Positions 5,792 through 7,162 of a stretch of DNA of 7,162 nucleotides are shown piece by piece. Both the position numbers and the translations under genes were made by a program. The DNA is from an uncultured Mycoplasma sp. (GTDB lineage Bacteria > Bacillota_I > Bacilli_A > RF39 > UBA660). Position 1 is the stretch's first letter; the number at the start of each line of letters is the position of its first letter. The notes below the pieces were generated by a model. That model saw nothing but the letters and a program-made list of their open reading frames with translations, was not told the origin of the DNA and made no database searches. The stretch spans positions 1-7,162 of the forward strand of contig CAJLUG010000048.1 of assembly GCA_905209745.1 (NCBI GenBank), read 5' to 3'.

Positions 5792-7138
5792 TTATAAAAT
5801 TTGAAATTCTCCTTGTACCAAACTAGATAATTCTCGACCAAGTAATTGTAAAAAAGATAAAGATTTTACACTTTCTGTAGAAACTAAATCAACCGTAGTA
5901 ACTTCCTCTCCATCCCCTGTAACAACAACTTTACCTAAAACATCACCCTTCTTAATTGGTAATTTAATATCTTTTGTCTTTACTTCATACTGATACTTCA
6001 CATCTTTACTACCTTTTTCAGTAAGTACCCCAATATCCTGCGAAGGTACCAAAGATAGACTAGACTTTGTAGCTTTTTCTAAAGGAATCGTTTTTAATAC
6101 TTCATCCTTATTTTTAATTAAATTCATTTCATAATGATTAAATCCATAATCTAATAGATTCATCGCTTCTTGATTTCTACTAGTACTATCCTCTTCACCT
6201 AAAACAATCGCAATAAATCGTAAATCCCCCTTTTTAGCAGTAGCAGCCAAACAATATTTAGCGGCATCTGTATGACCAGTCTTTAACCCATCTGCCCCTT
6301 CATAAAAACGCACTAACTTATTTGTATTAACAAGCCAAAATTTATTTTCAGTATCTTCTCTTAAATAATCTTCATAAACAGAAGAAAACTCTAAAATTTC
6401 AGGATAATTCACAACTAACTCACGAGCAATCATTGCCATATCATGGGCACTAGAATAATGTCCATCCTCATCTAATCCAGTACAGTTTTTAAACACTGTA
6501 TTTTTAAGACCTAACTCTTGTACTTTTTTATTCATCATTTTAACAAAAGCTTCCTCACTACCAGCCAGTACCTCTGCCATCTGTACTGTCGCATCATTTG
6601 CACTAGCCATAGAAATACCTTTCATTAAATCTCGAATACTAATTTTTTCCCCAGTACTTAAATAAATCTGAGAACCTCCCATATCCGCTGCTGTCTGACT
6701 AACAGTAATCATATCATCCCAATGGATTTTCTCTTCTCGAATAGCATCTAAAATAAGTATTTGAGCAACCATTTTTGTCATAGATGCAACTGGAACTTCT
6801 TTATCCATATCTTTAGAAAAAACAATTTCCATGGTATTAGCTTCCATCAACACACCAGAAATTGCCCCGGGAATTAATTCTGTAGAAGTACTACTACCAT
6901 CACTATTCTGAGATGTTGTATCTTCTTCATTTGTTGTATTTTCATCAGAAAGATTCCCTTCTTCCTCTTGTGTACTCTCCTGTTGATTTTCTGGTGTCTC
7001 TTCATAAGCCTCAGAATTTTCGGATGTAGACTCCCCACTATCACTTTCTATATTATTGTTGGTTACTGCATAAACAGGAGAAATCCCTACTCCAAAAAGA
7101 AAAGTTAATAAACATAAAAAAATAAACAACTTTCGCAT
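5792..7138 (-). CDS. D-alanyl-D-alanine carboxypeptidase (low-molecular-weight PBP, peptidase family S11)
   Basis: This enzyme trims the terminal D-Ala from peptidoglycan pentapeptides outside the membrane. The start is ATG 7138, 8 bases after GGAGG; a GTG at 7153 overlaps that ribosome binding site and is rejected. The protein is 448 residues. A signal peptide covers residues 1-24 with VYA before the cut. Residues 25-88 are a disordered Ser/Thr/Glu/Asn linker with 19 acidic and no Lys or Arg residues. The catalytic domain follows with SMTK (Ser119, Lys122), SAN (179-181) and KTGHT (286-290), the three penicillin-binding signatures in correct order. Residues about 343-425 fit the beta-rich PBP5 C-terminal domain, and about 427-443 (SLSFLQLLGRELSSLV) may be the amphipathic membrane anchor. 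It is a DacA/DacF-type enzyme; which paralogue cannot be told without the neighbour beyond the right edge. No promoter is visible in the 24 bases upstream. Confidence 0.95.
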   Translation of the reverse strand: MRKLFIFLCLLTFLFGVGISPVYAVTNNNIESDSGESTSENSEAYEETPENQQESTQEEEGNLSDENTTNEEDTTSQNSDGSSTSTELIPGAISGVLMEANTMEIVFSKDMDKEVPVASMTKMVAQILILDAIREEKIHWDDMITVSQTAADMGGSQIYLSTGEKISIRDLMKGISMASANDATVQMAEVLAGSEEAFVKMMNKKVQELGLKNTVFKNCTGLDEDGHYSSAHDMAMIARELVVNYPEILEFSSVYEDYLREDTENKFWLVNTNKLVRFYEGADGLKTGHTDAAKYCLAATAKKGDLRFIAIVLGEEDSTSRNQEAMNLLDYGFNHYEMNLIKNKDEVLKTIPLEKATKSSLSLVPSQDIGVLTEKGSKDVKYQYEVKTKDIKLPIKKGDVLGKVVVTGDGEEVTTVDLVSTESVKSLSFLQLLGRELSSLVQGEFQIL

Positions 7139-7162
7139 CAAATATACCTCCACTATTTTTTA

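Noticed and set aside
7139..7153. GTG start at 7153 for the carboxypeptidase
   Set aside because: The codon overlaps the GGAGG ribosome binding site that serves ATG 7138, and the signal peptide begins properly at MRKLF.

Overview
The window is AT-rich and reads as a chromosomal segment of a low-GC Gram-positive bacterium (Firmicutes/Bacillota, probably Bacilli, Erysipelotrichia or a related uncultured gut lineage). The reasons are strong AGGAGG-type ribosome binding sites, TTGAAA/TATAAT-type promoters with 17-base spacers, a T-box leader on an aminoacyl-tRNA synthetase gene, a spoVS homologue and a penicillin-binding D,D-carboxypeptidase. Trp is encoded by TGG and TGA is used as a stop, so the genetic code looks standard and this is not a Mycoplasma-type genome. 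The genus cannot be fixed from this sequence.

Layout, left to right. Minus strand 1-1133 is the first 377 codons of seryl-tRNA synthetase (serS); the C-terminus lies beyond the left edge. Its leader (about 1160-1360) is a serine-type T-box riboswitch with its own promoter at 1367-1395. Upstream of that promoter lie a 40-base tandem repeat (1471-1570) and a terminator (1461-1491). These close a gene for a zinc-ribbon, multi-pass membrane protein (1574-2689, minus). Next come spoVS (2746-3006, minus) and L-lactate dehydrogenase (3065-3973, minus), probably co-transcribed as ldh-spoVS and ended by a hairpin that straddles the spoVS stop codon. A membrane-anchored SGNH/GDSL hydrolase follows (4020-5006, minus), with a perfect-stem terminator overlapping its stop. 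At 5040-5104 two strong promoters sit back to back: one drives the hydrolase leftward, the other drives the only plus-strand gene (5128-5724), an unrecognised 198-residue protein. That gene converges on a D-alanyl-D-alanine carboxypeptidase gene (5792-7138, minus).

The set is mostly housekeeping: translation (serS), fermentation (ldh), a sporulation-associated DNA-binding-type regulator (spoVS), and cell-envelope work (SGNH hydrolase, D,D-carboxypeptidase, zinc-ribbon membrane protein). Almost every gene has its own promoter or terminator, so this is a string of short transcription units rather than one pathway operon. I see no mobile element, CRISPR array, phage gene or defence system. The least explained items are the plus-strand protein of unknown function, the repeated terminator-like unit at 1471-1570, and the UGGU bulge of the serine T-box.
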